This document shows positions 23,701 through 37,400 of a stretch of 64,000 nt of DNA, piece after piece. The stretch comes from Ectobius pallidus (lineage: Eukaryota; Arthropoda; Insecta; Blattodea; Ectobiidae): positions 156,848,532 to 156,912,531 of the forward strand of contig CAXKWD010000001.1 in NCBI GenBank assembly GCA_964059195.1, in the 5' to 3' direction. The translations under genes were made by a program, and so were the position numbers. The notes beneath the pieces were generated by a model. The model made no database searches and had not been told where the DNA came from. It saw only the letters and a list, made by a program, of their open reading frames with translations. Numbering within the stretch: position 1 is the first letter of the stretch; each line of letters begins with the position of its first letter.

Positions 23701-26700
23701 TTCAACGGCTCCAGCAGGTTTCCTTAAAGTATGGCCTATCTAACACCATTTCCTCTTCCTAATCTGTATTTCAATTGGTTGCTGGTTTGTTTCTTTCCAT
23801 AGATCTTCATTTGAAATAACATCCGGCCATCTTCTGTTAATATAGGCTACAAGTTATAATATACTAATTATTTAACATTGTAGCTGTCCCAATCGTTTTA
23901 CTCGTATTCTACAACTCTCAGTAGGCAACAATGAAAATGGAAGTGTTTGTTGAAGATATTGTACTGAGTTAGAAGTTAAGCTATTATAATTTTGTTCTTG
24001 TTATTGAATAATAGTAGCAAAGTATTTCATACATACAAGACTTTATTTGAAACAGATAGAACAATGAGAAACTAATTTTACTGTAGTTTTATAGATTTTA
24101 TTAAATGTTACTAATTGTTTTATTCATGGGAACTGCATATCCCATTAGCTGTATAGTGAGATTTGGGGCTCATGGATTTTTACAGCTATCACAAAGCTCT
24201 AAGAGAAGAGGATATTCTTACCATTTTAGAGGAGTCAGATAATTCTGAAGATGACCCATTCTCTAGTAGTGATGATGACCGTTACTCTGATTTACTGCTA
24301 GTGATTACCACAGCCAATGCTTGGATCATACATAAGAAAATATGACAGAAGAAGACGCTGTTCCTTGATTTTCTTGTGATTCTGCTGAAAACCTTGTAGA
24401 CTATGGAAGGCCGGGTAAAAGGGAAAGGTAGAAGTGGACCAGTAGCAATTGTTGCCCTCTTTAATTCTTCTCTTAATTTCTTCTGATGTTTTATTATCTT
24501 CGGTTACCAAGGAGCCCAGGTATCTAAACTTATCCACTCTTTCAAATTTATGTTTTCCTATTTGGATAATATTAGTAGAGATCCATTTATCTTTGTCTCT
24601 GGAGTTGATCATATATTTTGTTTTCTTTTCATTAATTCTTAATCCTACTTTTCTTCCTTTGGTTGCTAGTTGGAGGAAGCAGTTTTTGAGTTCTTGTACA
24701 GATCTGCTAACAATCACAATATCATCTGCATAGGCTAAAATTTGAACCATTCCATTATAAATAGTCCCGCCTGGATTAATGTCAATGCCTCTAATCACTT
24801 TCTCCAGTACAATATTGAATAATATTGTTGAGATTGAGTCTCCTTGTTTGACCCCTTTAATAATATCAAATTCTTCTGTGGTCTCACCTTGGATGTTAAC
24901 TTTCCCTTTATTATCAGTTAGGGTCATCTGTATTAATCTCATCAATTTCCTAGGTACATACAAGTCAATGAGGGTTTCTATGAGATCCTTCCTATCAATG
25001 CTATTGTATGCCTGTTTAAAATTGACAAATAGCAGGTGGAAGTCGATGTTAAATTCATATCACTTTTCCATAATTGTTTTTAACATGAATATGTGACCGT
25101 CCGTAGATTTTCCTTTTCTGAATCCATCATGGTATTCACCCACGGTATTTTCCATTATTTTTGTCATTCTATCAGCAACTGCTTTAGAGAAAATTTTATA
25201 CACTACTTCCAGTAATGCTATTCCTCTATAGTTCTCACATATGGTCTTGTCTCCTTTCTTGTGGATTGATTGGAAGATGATTTTTCCCCAGTCTCTTGGC
25301 ATTCTTTCTTCTGTCCATACTCTTTAGATGAGTTTAACTATTTTGAGTTCTAATACCTTTCCTCCATTCTTTAGTAATTCAACCATAATGCCAGTCTCTC
25401 CTGGTGCCTTATATTTTTTAAAGCCTGTATGATATTTACTATTTCGTTCTCTTCAGGTATAAACTGTTGTCCCCCCGCATACTGAGGTATTATGATTGTC
25501 TCATCACTCCTCCCTTTGTCTGTTAGTAGTTCTCCAAAATACTCTGTCCATCTGATTTTGAATTCTTCTTTACCCCCTAACAGATTCCCATTTTTGTCCC
25601 TGCATAAGTCTGGTCTCGGTTGGTATCCCCTCTCAAAGTTCTTAACTCTTCCATAAAATTTTCTTGTCTCATTTCCGTCCCATTCATCAAGTTGTGCCAT
25701 CATACTCCTCATATATTCCTGCTTGGCTCTTCTACACGTCACTTTTGCTTCTTGTCTTTTCCTTCTGAAGTTTTCCCTACTGGCTCTAGTTTACATCGGT
25801 AGCCAAATTATTCTTGCATTGCTCCTTTCTTTAATTTTAGTTTCACATAATTCATTATACCAGTCTTTAGTTTTGCTGTTTTCTTTCTTTCCAAGTACTT
25901 TATGTGCTTATTCCATTACCACTCTTCTAATACTATTCCATTGATCTTCTATACCTTCTTCTTCCTCCTCCCTTGCTTCTGTTTGTTCTGACCATCTTCC
26001 TTCCATTTCTTTAACATAAAGATTAGCCGTTTCCTTTGTTTTCAATTTATCATTCTGATAATGAATTTTCTTATTCCCTTTAGTAAACTTTTCTTTCCTT
26101 ATCTTTTGTTTGTAATGGATAAGCACCATTATATGGTCTGAATCACAGTCTGCTCCTCTCCTTCTCTTCACATCTCTGATATCTGTTGTATGTCTTTTTT
26201 CAATCAGCACGAGATCTATCTGATTCCTTGTCAGTCCATCAGGTGAGATCCAGGTTTGTTTATGTATATCTTTCCTCCGTAACATCATGCTTTTAATGAC
26301 AAGGTTTTTCTCTTTAGCAAAATCGATTAGTCTAGTACCATTATCGTTACTCTTTTCGTGCAAACTGTATTTCCCCGTTATTTTCTGGTTCTCAATTTCT
26401 CTTCTGACCTTGGCATTCAGATCTCCCAGCAAGATTTTGACATCAATCCTAGCTATTCTATTATATACAGTATCCAATGTATCATAAAATGTATCTTTTA
26501 TTTCTGTTTCCTTATCCTCAGTTGGGGCATGGGCATTGATAATAGTAACATTAAAAAAGAGTCCTTTCAGTCTTATCCAGCTGATTCTTTCATTAAAACC
26601 TTCAAAATTTAAAATACAGTTTTTAAGACCGTTATTTACAATAAAACTAGTACCAAACATATTCTGCTGTCCTCCCTTATAAAATACAGTAAAATTGCTG

Positions 26701-28401
26701 GATGTCAACATTCCTTCCCCTTTCCATCTCATTTCTTGTATAGCAAGTATCCCAATTATGTACTGGTTCATTATCTCTTTCAAATTCCTCAAAACTCCAC
26801 ATTCCAACATAGTTCTCATATTCCAGGTGGCTATCTTTAATTCATGTCCATTGTAGCGCTTGGGTCGTTTACCAGTAATCCGTCAGGCTATCTCTAGTTT
26901 GGCTTTCTGAACGTTAAAATTTTTTACAGTAGGCTATAGGGTTGTTGGCCCTATGTCCAACCTCCAACCTGGAGGACCAGGTCATTTGATTTTGGGGTTT
27001 CCGTCTCCTAGATCAGCTGCTTCCACTTCAGCTTCAGAGCCTGATCTGCCCTTCCCTAACTTTAGGTCATCTCATCCGCCTCCTCCGCCGTTGGGACTCT
27101 CACTCCTCCTCCGCCTTTAGAGCCGTTGGATTTCCTCTTCTGAGTTGCTTCTTTGTCTGGGTCTTCACCTTTGGCCTGTCCGGCTTGGGAGGCCCTACCA
27201 GTAGCTATGCTACTGCCGGCATAGCCCAAAGGATCCTCAGACCACGCAAACCCTCCCACCAACGATAAGGTCTTGCAACTCCTAGGGAGGGGTGAAAGAT
27301 TATGTTAAGTTCATATTATTGTAATATGAAGATGCACTGGTAGCTCTAAATTCTCCTTTCTTTCTGACAGTCTTTGCAATGTATGTGTTTTGAAAAAACA
27401 ACTTAATATTTAAAATTTTAAAAAATTAATATATATGTAATACTATTTAGTATAACGTCCCCTTAGAATGAAAACCACGTATCTCAAAACAGAAGCAATA
27501 GTACTTTAAATTTATTATTAGATAGAAAAACATGTATCTCAACTATTTGCCAGCCAATATTACAAGAATAACATGTGTGCTGTCCTTTAGAGAGGAAAAA
27601 CAAAATCTAGTGTATTGCTAGGAAGCGTTATTAAGTGACAAAGCCACGTATGTGTTTTATGAGATACGAGGTTTTCATTCTATGCCTATTATTATAACAT
27701 TTTTTTATTTTTTATTTCAATTTAAACCTGTTTGTAAATTATAATTATGAAAAAAAATGTCAGCTTCAGATTATGAGAAATTACATCACTGAGATTAACC
27801 TGTATTCAATATAATGTTGTCTATGGCAGTGATAAAAACTAATATTGTGGAAGTGTGCTCTCTTATTTCCCCAGGTAAACGTGAGCGGCTGTGGGCAGGA
27901 GAGCACTCTTTTCCCTTCCACTACACTCTTCCAAACAAGCTTCCAGCCTCTTTCCATGGCCGCCTGGGCTACATACGCTATTTCTGTGAGGCAACACTGG
28001 AAAGAAGTTCATCTCCCAATGTTCAGTGCAGAACAATGTTCAGTGTTAGCAATACAGCAGATGTGAACACAGACCCAAAGGCAGATGTAAGTAGGCATAT
28101 GACATTTTTCTCATTGTATATTTTATAAACTCTACCTTTCAAAAGATTTATTTGAGTTTATTCCAAGCCAAGATCATACAGAAACTAAATTACACTGTGC
28201 TTAGACTGCAATGATGTAGGACTAATGCATGATGGGAGGTCAAAGATACCGTAAAATAGGGTGGCTAGGAACACTTTTCAACTTTGAATTTTAAAAAACC
28301 ACAATAAATATTTTCTCGAGTAAAAGGATTCTAGCCAATTATTTGGGTCTTGCTTTCTTCTTTTGAAATCAATACACTAGAAAATTTTAAAGTTAACTGT
28401 T

Positions 28402-28438
<37 letters not shown>

Positions 28439-31400
28439 ATGGTGTTCCTATTCACCCCATAGAGAGAGGTGAATAGGAACACCTACTAAATCCTTTGTTT
28501 GTTGGTATTTGCACAAGCGTAGGGTCAACTGGAATGACCACTAATTGTGAGGGATGTAAAGGAACACACAGTTATCATGAAAGAAATAAAATAAAAGGAA
28601 TAAAAAACACATTGATATCTGTGGAGTGAACACAAACACTAAAACCTCTCCGGCTATGCATGTGGCAGATTTCTTGTGTGTGAGCTCTTTATTAGAATGG
28701 ATTAGGTTAGATTTGTTAAAGTATTGACAGCACGTGCTTAAAGTGTAAAAATTTTACTGGTATAACAAAAAAAAAAGTAAAGTGTTCCCTATACAGGCCA
28801 TGGAGGCCCAGAGGGTCTCAGGAGGTTGAGGCTCCCAGATTTTAGACATTCGGCACGTGAAGGTGGAAAGGTTGTCAGCCTTACGCACCGGCCGCCTTTA
28901 CCCCCAGGATTGCTCCTGGTACTCATTTCTGTTGGAGGCTGAGTCGACCCCAGGGCCATAGTGCCACCAGAAGGATTAGGCCAATTGAAAAACTCCAACG
29001 ACCTCATCGGGGATCGAACCCGTGACCTTCCGGTTTGTAGCTCAGCGCCTCAACCACTGCGCTACGGCATACCCCTACTGGTATAACAAATATTTTAAAT
29101 TCTAACATTGTGTTCCTATTCACCCACAGATTACAAATCTTTGGCCTCAGAGCTAGTATTTGTTTTTCACATTGAATGTGAAAAGGAAATGGAAATTTTG
29201 TTATGAAATGTTAAATATAGGAATTTGGAAAATAATAGTCTTACATCTATATTAACAGTAATTTTGTATTTGAAGTAGAAGTTTTGGCTATGCCAAAAAC
29301 ATGTGATTTTTAATGCCATTGATCACATTCCCATATATACGAAAACAGGAATGACAACAACACAAAATTTGATTTCCTAATGTATTATCATGTTAGCCTA
29401 GAGGAAAAAATTAAACATCTCTAAAAAGAGTAATATTTTTCTGTGGGCAATGTTATTCTTCTTCAAGAAGTTTCGTTCCTATTCACCCCATTTTAAAGCA
29501 CTACCTGATATGGTTAATCGAGTTCAAATGGTTTGCTCTGCAGCAGTTGAAATAAGAGTACGCATGCATTAGAGCACAAAAGTACCGGTACTCAACTCTT
29601 TACTGCTCAGACCATGTTGTTTACAAGCAAGTACAGTAGAAGCCCGAAATAGCGCAGTTCAAAATACCGCGGACTCAGATGTAACACAGGGGAAAGTATG
29701 TCCCCCAATAAAAATATACCGTAGTTTTATAAATAAACTTTTTATATTGGAAGTTGAGTTAAAACAGTAAAAATTATCCAAAGAGGGGTTCTGCAGTACA
29801 TTTTTTTTACCGTTAGAGCCGCCCTCACCCGCTAGTTGACCGTCACCACCACATTCCAAAGGATTTAGCAGAAGTAACGGGACATGGAATGAACAGTGTA
29901 GTTCTATAAGGATTAATAAAAATTTGCACCTGCCAGAAATTCTTAAACCTAGGAAAGTTGAAATATGATTTTAGTTTGAATCACGCATTTGGATTGTAAA
30001 GTCATGCATTCGGAATACAAAATGTCGCAGAAGTGGAAAGCGTATTCAGTAGGAGATAAACTGAAAATTATTGATCGTGTAAAAAACGGGGAAACGGGAT
30101 TATTATACCTGAATGTTACAGTGTATGTTTTAGTAAATGTTGTACATTACTCTAGGGAATTAGAAAAATTCTCATGCCCCATCTGCGAAAGAAGAGCCGT
30201 AAATTGACATCAGTTACAGGATTGGATTAAATAGCTTAATTGGTGAGTAATTTTTAAAACTACTGTATTTTATATTGCTGTATAACATTGTAATTTATTA
30301 GTGAACCAATGTTCCCCTCCACGGGGTCGATTTTTGTCACTTCTTCGGTCACATTTCGATATACCGCGGCAAGGTTATAACGCGGGGGTAAAGCATGTCC
30401 CCCAGCAACCGCGTTATTTCGGGATTCTACTGTACGTCATAAAGTACATAATAGAAGATAATCATATCATGATACTCTATGAGAGAAGTGTATGAGAAGG
30501 CTTCACACCTATTTTCCACCGGATTATACCAGTGAAGAAGTGTGCTTTCTACGTGAAACCTCACTCTTACAAATACTCCGAGCATATTGAACCTGACATT
30601 GTCCTGAGACTTTCCTTATTCTTTGATTATTACTGATACCTACAAGCAATGTTTGTAATTTAAAAGACTGTACAAATAGTTCCTTAACAACTTAAATACT
30701 TGGAAATGGAAACATAAAACATTTTGGATTACATAACTGAAAATTTTCTTACATTTACCACTTTTTCTTAATGTTCCATTAGCAATTGTGAAATATTCCA
30801 CCAAATTCTTTGTCATCATATACTAAAATATTGCCTACAATAAATAATAATTTTTTAAAATTTTAATTGCAAAGATGTTTAGTTTCGTTAATCCTACATT
30901 AGTTCGAAGGTTAAAAACTTAGGGCTATGCAGCCTACACAGTAGTATTAAAACTAAAAGTTTTGGTTCTGTGATATTCTTAGTAATGTGCTATGTTTCAT
31001 TAGAATATATTTAATAATTATACTTCTTCCTAGATATTAGTAAATATATTATTGTTCTCTATGTATTATAACATACTGCCCCTAGTTATGAGCATTATTG
31101 CTCTTTGGGTCTTTATAGATAAACAAATAAACAAAATAAAAAACGGCTTGGCGCTGAAGACGACTGCTGTTAGACACCTATCAGAGAATATCAGGCATGC
31201 TAAATTTGGTCAAAACTAAACAATTCTTTTTCAAGTTAGAGAACATACATCAGAACTAGGGATGGGAACGTGAAAAATCAGAATTATTCAATTCTTTAAA
31301 GTCTTTAAGATATCAAGAATCATTTAAAACATATTTCAATCATCATTCAAATGATTCATTGCTACGAGAAACTTGAAGTGAGTGAAGTTCTCGAGTTATT

Positions 31401-34400
31401 GTGCAGTCAAATCACTTTGGTTAACTTTGTTAAAGCGGTATAAGTTTTGCAGGCAAGAAAGGCATACATATGAATACACTTATGAACATAAAATATTCCT
31501 TGCCTCCCAAAATTTTCACTTCACCCAGTATCAAATGGACCTTTACTCTGTGAACACTTGTAGTAGAATGCCGTTAACACAATATCTGTCAGCAATGCAT
31601 GAAACTAACTCCTATCGGTGGGTGGATCACTGGACACTGGATGGGTGAGCCACATCTGATGATTTATGATGAATGATTTATCAATCGAGTCAGTCTTTCT
31701 CTATTAGTTTTCGGATACAGACTGGAATACTCACATCTTGCATCATGAGAAGTACTCAGATCCTGCATTCATCCAGAACTTTTTCATTCGAACGATCATT
31801 CAATTCTTTATATTAATCGAGGACATGATTCTTAAATTCATTAAATTTTTTCCCATCAACACGTGAAACAGAGATTGAAAAATATTTCATAGCGTAATAT
31901 TGAAGGTATATTGTACTGACAAAACAGTAACAAGACAATAAGTATTCAGATAAACAGTCCTGAATATTATAATACCACACCTAATTAGACATAGCATGGA
32001 AGAAAATGAATAGTGGTTTTGCATCACAAATACATGTGGGACATTTTGCTTGCAGAGTGGGGTGAGTGAGCAGCGGAGTACGAACTCCTGCCTCTTCTGC
32101 TGTCAGAAGGGTACCATCATTGTATCTGCTAGTTTAAAGAGGCGAGCTTTTGTCCCCGGAGAGGATATCATAGTGTATGCAGATATCCTCAACATGAGTA
32201 ACTCTCTTATACATAGAAGCTGTGTCAAGCTTGTTCAAGTAAGTTAAGGACTCTTCCCATCCTACTAGCAAGGTGGTAGATATCAGAAATATCTACATTA
32301 CTGTATATTCATTAATAATTTTAACACAGTATTATACATATAGTTTTAATTCATAAGTATGCACAGCTATATTATGTATAATTATGAGAAATGCTATCTC
32401 AAAAGTATTGATTGGGAGACCCATAGGGAAAAGACCACTTGGAAGACCTAGACATAGGTGGGAGGACAATATTAGGATAAACTTAACGGAAGTAGGATTT
32501 GCGAGAGATGGTTGGATGGAGTTAGAATAAAATAAGGTTGAATGCCAGGCTCAGGTAAGCGCGGCATTGAACCTTCGGGTTGCATAAAATAGATAATATT
32601 CCTTTAGCTTGCTGAAGAATTTACTATAGCCATTGAGTAAGTAAGTGAGTATGAGAAATTCTACTTTTCACTTTCGAATTTAGAAAGGTGGAGGCTAATA
32701 ATGAGATTAAGAATTTCAGAGGAGAGATGATAATATGAAGGGTTCCCAAAAGTAAGCTACAAGGCATTCATCATTTCTTGAAGCAAGAGAGCATGCAACT
32801 TTGGCAAAATATATACAGCAGAGTCCTGCTCATCCAGACTCCATTTACTCTCAATGGATTTTTTATTCTGAACAATCAATAATTTTTTTATTTTAATCGC
32901 AAAGATGTTTTGTTAAACTTCATCAGCTCATAGGCTAAAAACGTAGGTCTATGTATACAGTAATATTAAAACTAAAATTAAGTTGTAGGAAAAGTTATAT
33001 TTATCAAAAAATATATTTTTATAGTTTTACCCATTTGAAAGAAGTATTACAGTATGTGCATTTTAAGGCAAATTCTGTTTAAACTGGACTTTTGGTGATC
33101 AAGATAGGGTCCGGTCCCACCCAGTCTTCATTAGTGGGACTCTATGTAAATTGTTTCGGGATTCATTAAAACCACTAAATGAAATGACTAAAACTAACCT
33201 TCATAGCACTATATCCCTGAAGGGACTAGATCTACTATCTGACCACTGCATCATCTACCATAGGCAGATGGCAGGATTGGGGGCATGAGGTCAGCTTGTG
33301 ACACTCATGGCCATTAATGATGTTTCCATGATGGGAGCCACTACTTCTCAATCAAATAGCTCCTCAGCTTGTATCATGAGGCTGAGTACAAACACGAGAC
33401 CACACAGATGGTTAAATGAAATGGCTAAGTGAGGAAATTTAGCATTTTTATTATTTTTCTAATCATTTTAATCTGATTTTGTGACCTCTGGAACATGCTG
33501 CTCAAATCGTACCTTTCCTTTTTGGTTTTTGCTTCTTCCATTTTGGTTCTCTCGATCCTACACAAGTATTTTTATTTGCTATAGTCAAAACATTAAAACA
33601 AATTATGACAGTATTTTTTTCATAGAGTATTGAAAAGACAATAACACAAAATAATATGGTTCTGTAAAAGTAGTTTGAAAGAAACAGGAGTAAAATAAAA
33701 ATATTGGGTTCAATGTTTTAGCTCTAGGGTGAAAGGTAATGATAATAATCCTGTGATGTGTTTCTTTTATTGCAGGTAGTGACGTATTTTTCAAACAAGG
33801 GCTTCCGAAGTCATGTAGATGAAGTTGTGATTACCCAGGTTTACAGAGGGCGGGTGCTTTGTGGAGATTCTGATACATGGGATGGAATTCATGTCAAAGT
33901 TCCTCCACTCCCACCAACTTCCAAGTTCGAGAACTTCTGCAAATTGATGGAAATAGAATATCGCCTAGATGTAAGTGTCCGGATCTCTTATCATTAGACC
34001 TGGGATTTTAGGCTCTATAAAAATTAGTTTTAGGCACCTAAATTAGGCTTTCAAAACAAGTAAATAGGCTTTCAAAAGAGAAAATAGGCACTTAAAATAT
34101 GCTTCAAAAATGTGTAAATAGATCGAAAATAGACTTTAAAATATTACAATATACACTTAAACTGTAACATGGTCTTTTTTTTACTGCAAGAAACGTGGTA
34201 TACCTATTCTTAACAGAATTAACTGCAAAATTAGGCTTCTAGAACTATATTCACTTAAACAGATATTCTATCACTGGTGACATCATACAGTAGTCCTTCC
34301 CCCTTAATCCTCCCCCTCTCCCGTCAGTCAGCATTCCTTTAGCGACAATTGTTTGGAATAATCAAGTTTCTGTGAAACTTTGTGTGCTTTTCATTGAAGG

Positions 34401-37400
34401 ATGTCCATTATAAAATTGTAAAAATTACAGAAGTTGAATTTTATTTTAAATGTACAAAATAGGCAATTTAGGCACTAAAATAGTAAAATAGGCTCTAAAG
34501 TTCCAAATAGGCATTTTAGGGCATTATAAAACTCTATAAATGTAAGTGATTTATCATGAAACATCCACATATATAAAAATTCTCATGTCATTTCATAAGG
34601 AAGAAAATAGTTATTTGCCTTAAAATCCCAGGTCTAGGCCTACTTATCATGTAAAATTATTTTCTCCTCATTTCACACAAAAGGACAGAGGAATCTAGTA
34701 AAAATAAATTAAATAACAAAGATCCCTTAAATTGGAAAATGATAGACTGAATTATTTATTTTTGTCAACTAATAATAAGTTAAGCTATATAGGCCTATAT
34801 ATAGCATAATTGTGTGACTCAAGGTAAAATTTTGTGTGGAGTATGCTGTGATTAAATAAATTTGTAGGTTTTTCATGTCATAAATGTCTGAGCTATTCAA
34901 GTGGTACCACATCAAATGTAGGTGGGCCAATGTCTCTAGGTATTACTTAGATGTGAAAGGGCTAGGAATTTTGTCTAGAGGCTTTAATTTAGGCTTGGAG
35001 ATCTTGTAACTCTATGACACTTCACCTACAGTTTATAATACCTACTGGAGAAGAATGTGCCCAGGATTTTTACATCCTGAAAAGTCAATCAACCTCTGTC
35101 AGGTTTGAGCCTGTGAACTCCTGATCAAGAGGCAGACCCACTACCTCTACACCACCGAGACCCAGGGCCATAGCAAGATCCTTCTGCGCCCTTGGCGAGT
35201 CTGACAAATCTGCGCCCTCCAATACTGGGGGTCTGAACAATTTTTTTTAAATTTCTGTAAATTTTTTCATTATTTTAATATAAAAACACTTATTATTATC
35301 AAAGAAAACCTAAACCTTAATTTGAAAATGAACTAAGTGTTGGACTTTTCAGATGATTGAACTACTTAAAAAATAATTAATTCATAAAATCTAGAATTTT
35401 TATTGCTTGTTAAATTGCACCAGTCTAAAGAAGGTGGTATTATTCATGGTTAATTTTGTGCCCTCTTTATACCTGCGCCCTTGGTGGGGGCCCATCTCAC
35501 CACCGCCTAGCTACGGCCCTGCCGAGACCAACAACATACGTGTAGTATGCTATCATAGTAAGTTGTAAACTCTTACAGGAAAGTGAGGAATAATATCAGT
35601 ACAACAATTGTTTATTTTTTTTATTTACATGAAAAGTGGTCAATAAGTATCAACCTCTTTTCTGAGGCTTTTCCCTTTTCAATGTTAATGACTTGAAAGT
35701 AGATCCGACTTGTGGTAGTCTGTTTCCTTTTCACTACTCTGAGGACATTCTTCACTGAAGATATATTATTAAATTACTAATAATTGAAATGATTTTAAGG
35801 TTGGCAAAGAGGGGATTTGGATGATGAATGATGGAGAGGTTAAATCTTTCAGCGATGTATTGCAATAGCGTTTCTAGGTGAAGCAGTTCTTAGATACTGT
35901 GTTTACTCAAATCTAATGTGCACCTTTCTTGTCCATTTCTAGCATTCAAAATTGGGATGTGCATTAGAAATGAGTGCAAATCCATTCCGTAACTTTGCTG
36001 TACCTTTGATCACTTACATAACAATGCATTGTTATAATTCTCGACTTTGTTACATTAATTATTGTTGCCTGTTAAAAAAAAAAGGTGTTCCTCAGGTTTG
36101 CGAGCGACCCCTGGCGATCCCGAAAGGGGAATTCTCAGCGGATTTGTTACCAGGGTGAACCAGTCCCCTACCTACTTAAATCTAAGGACACACACACCCA
36201 GTCCTGAACCCGGGAAAGGAATTTTTCACTACTGAAAAAATCCCCCACCCGGCCAGGAATCGAACCTGGGCCACCAACTCACCCATGACGTCGGTGTTAC
36301 TGGTATGCAAAAAAGCAGGTTAAAGTTATCGTATTATTTTGACGCTCAAGTTTAATACCAAGTGTATTCAAAGGTGGTGGGGATTCAATGCAGAGGTATC
36401 TATTGTCCCTCATCTCCTCCATTATCCCCTTAAACCATTATACCTACCTTTATTCATTCACGTTCACAAATCATTTGTAGTATAAAATAAAATACAAAGA
36501 TAAAATACCAAATAAAATATTGTATCATTGATGCATATTTTATTCACCAACAAACTTTTTTTATGATTTAAATTTTCAATATTTGGGTGCGTGTTGAATT
36601 TGACAGCACATTCGATTCAAGTAGATATGGTAAGTTATTAACAGATTATCACTGACACATGTTAAGATTTTATTTCTTTGTTTCTTTTGCCACAGTTCAC
36701 TGTAGACATAGCTGGAGAATCCAACCCCATAGAGCTACACATGCCTTTGTTAATAGGAACAGTGCCTCTTCATAGGGAATTCTCTAAGTTGCAACAAGAA
36801 GGAACCTTGCCTTATCCTGATGAAGTGCCTCCATTAATACCACAAACAATGTGCACCAAGTATACAAAACTACGTAAGTACAGTACTCATTAGGAATTGG
36901 AAGATTGGGCCAGTAAATTACTTTTAGGTAAAAAATATAAATCAACTGCTGATAGCTTATTGTCTTATTTGTTTACCATTATGCTGCTGTATATAAATTA
37001 AAAATATCACAATTATTTCACCATAGTTCATACATTCGTACAAGTATTATAAAATACAAATCACAGTATTGCTTAAGTAAATTGGATAAAAAGAAAATAA
37101 AAATTTAACAACAGTAGACCCAGTAAAAAGTTTAACCTTAGAGAACTATTTACGTCTAGATAACTCTGTATACTGTTTTTAAAGTTAAATTTTCTTTTTA
37201 TACATTTTACTTTACTGTGACCCATATTTTATAATACTTAAGCACAAACAATAGTGGAATAATTGACTTTTTTATTTATGTAAACAAAAAAGACAATAAT
37301 TGATCTCATTCTGAGTTCTGTATATAATGTGTTTATATTTGGGTTTGTGTGTGGGTGTGTGTTAAATAAATTATTAATTGAATTTTGATAGTTATAGGTG

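Larger units (their letters stand above)
23500..27300 (-). mobile_element. endonuclease/RT-type LINE, broken, antisense in arrestin intron
   Basis: Read from 27300 down: a G/C-rich 5' leader (27000-27300) with an open frame 27262-27062, an AP-like endonuclease (26882-25908), a linker, RT (25742-24425) and, after a gap, a C-terminal segment (23860-23500). The endonuclease resembles the craniofacial-development-protein-2-like endonucleases of arthropod LINEs. The clade (RTE-like is my guess) is not established. Frameshifts, stops and an internal replacement at 23870-24425 make it dead. Confidence 0.85.

Noticed and set aside
24163..24345. Possible extra exon of the arrestin gene
   Set aside because: It has a splice-like ttttacag, but the required phase gives an immediate stop, and exon 22288-22508 joins 27875 in phase without it.
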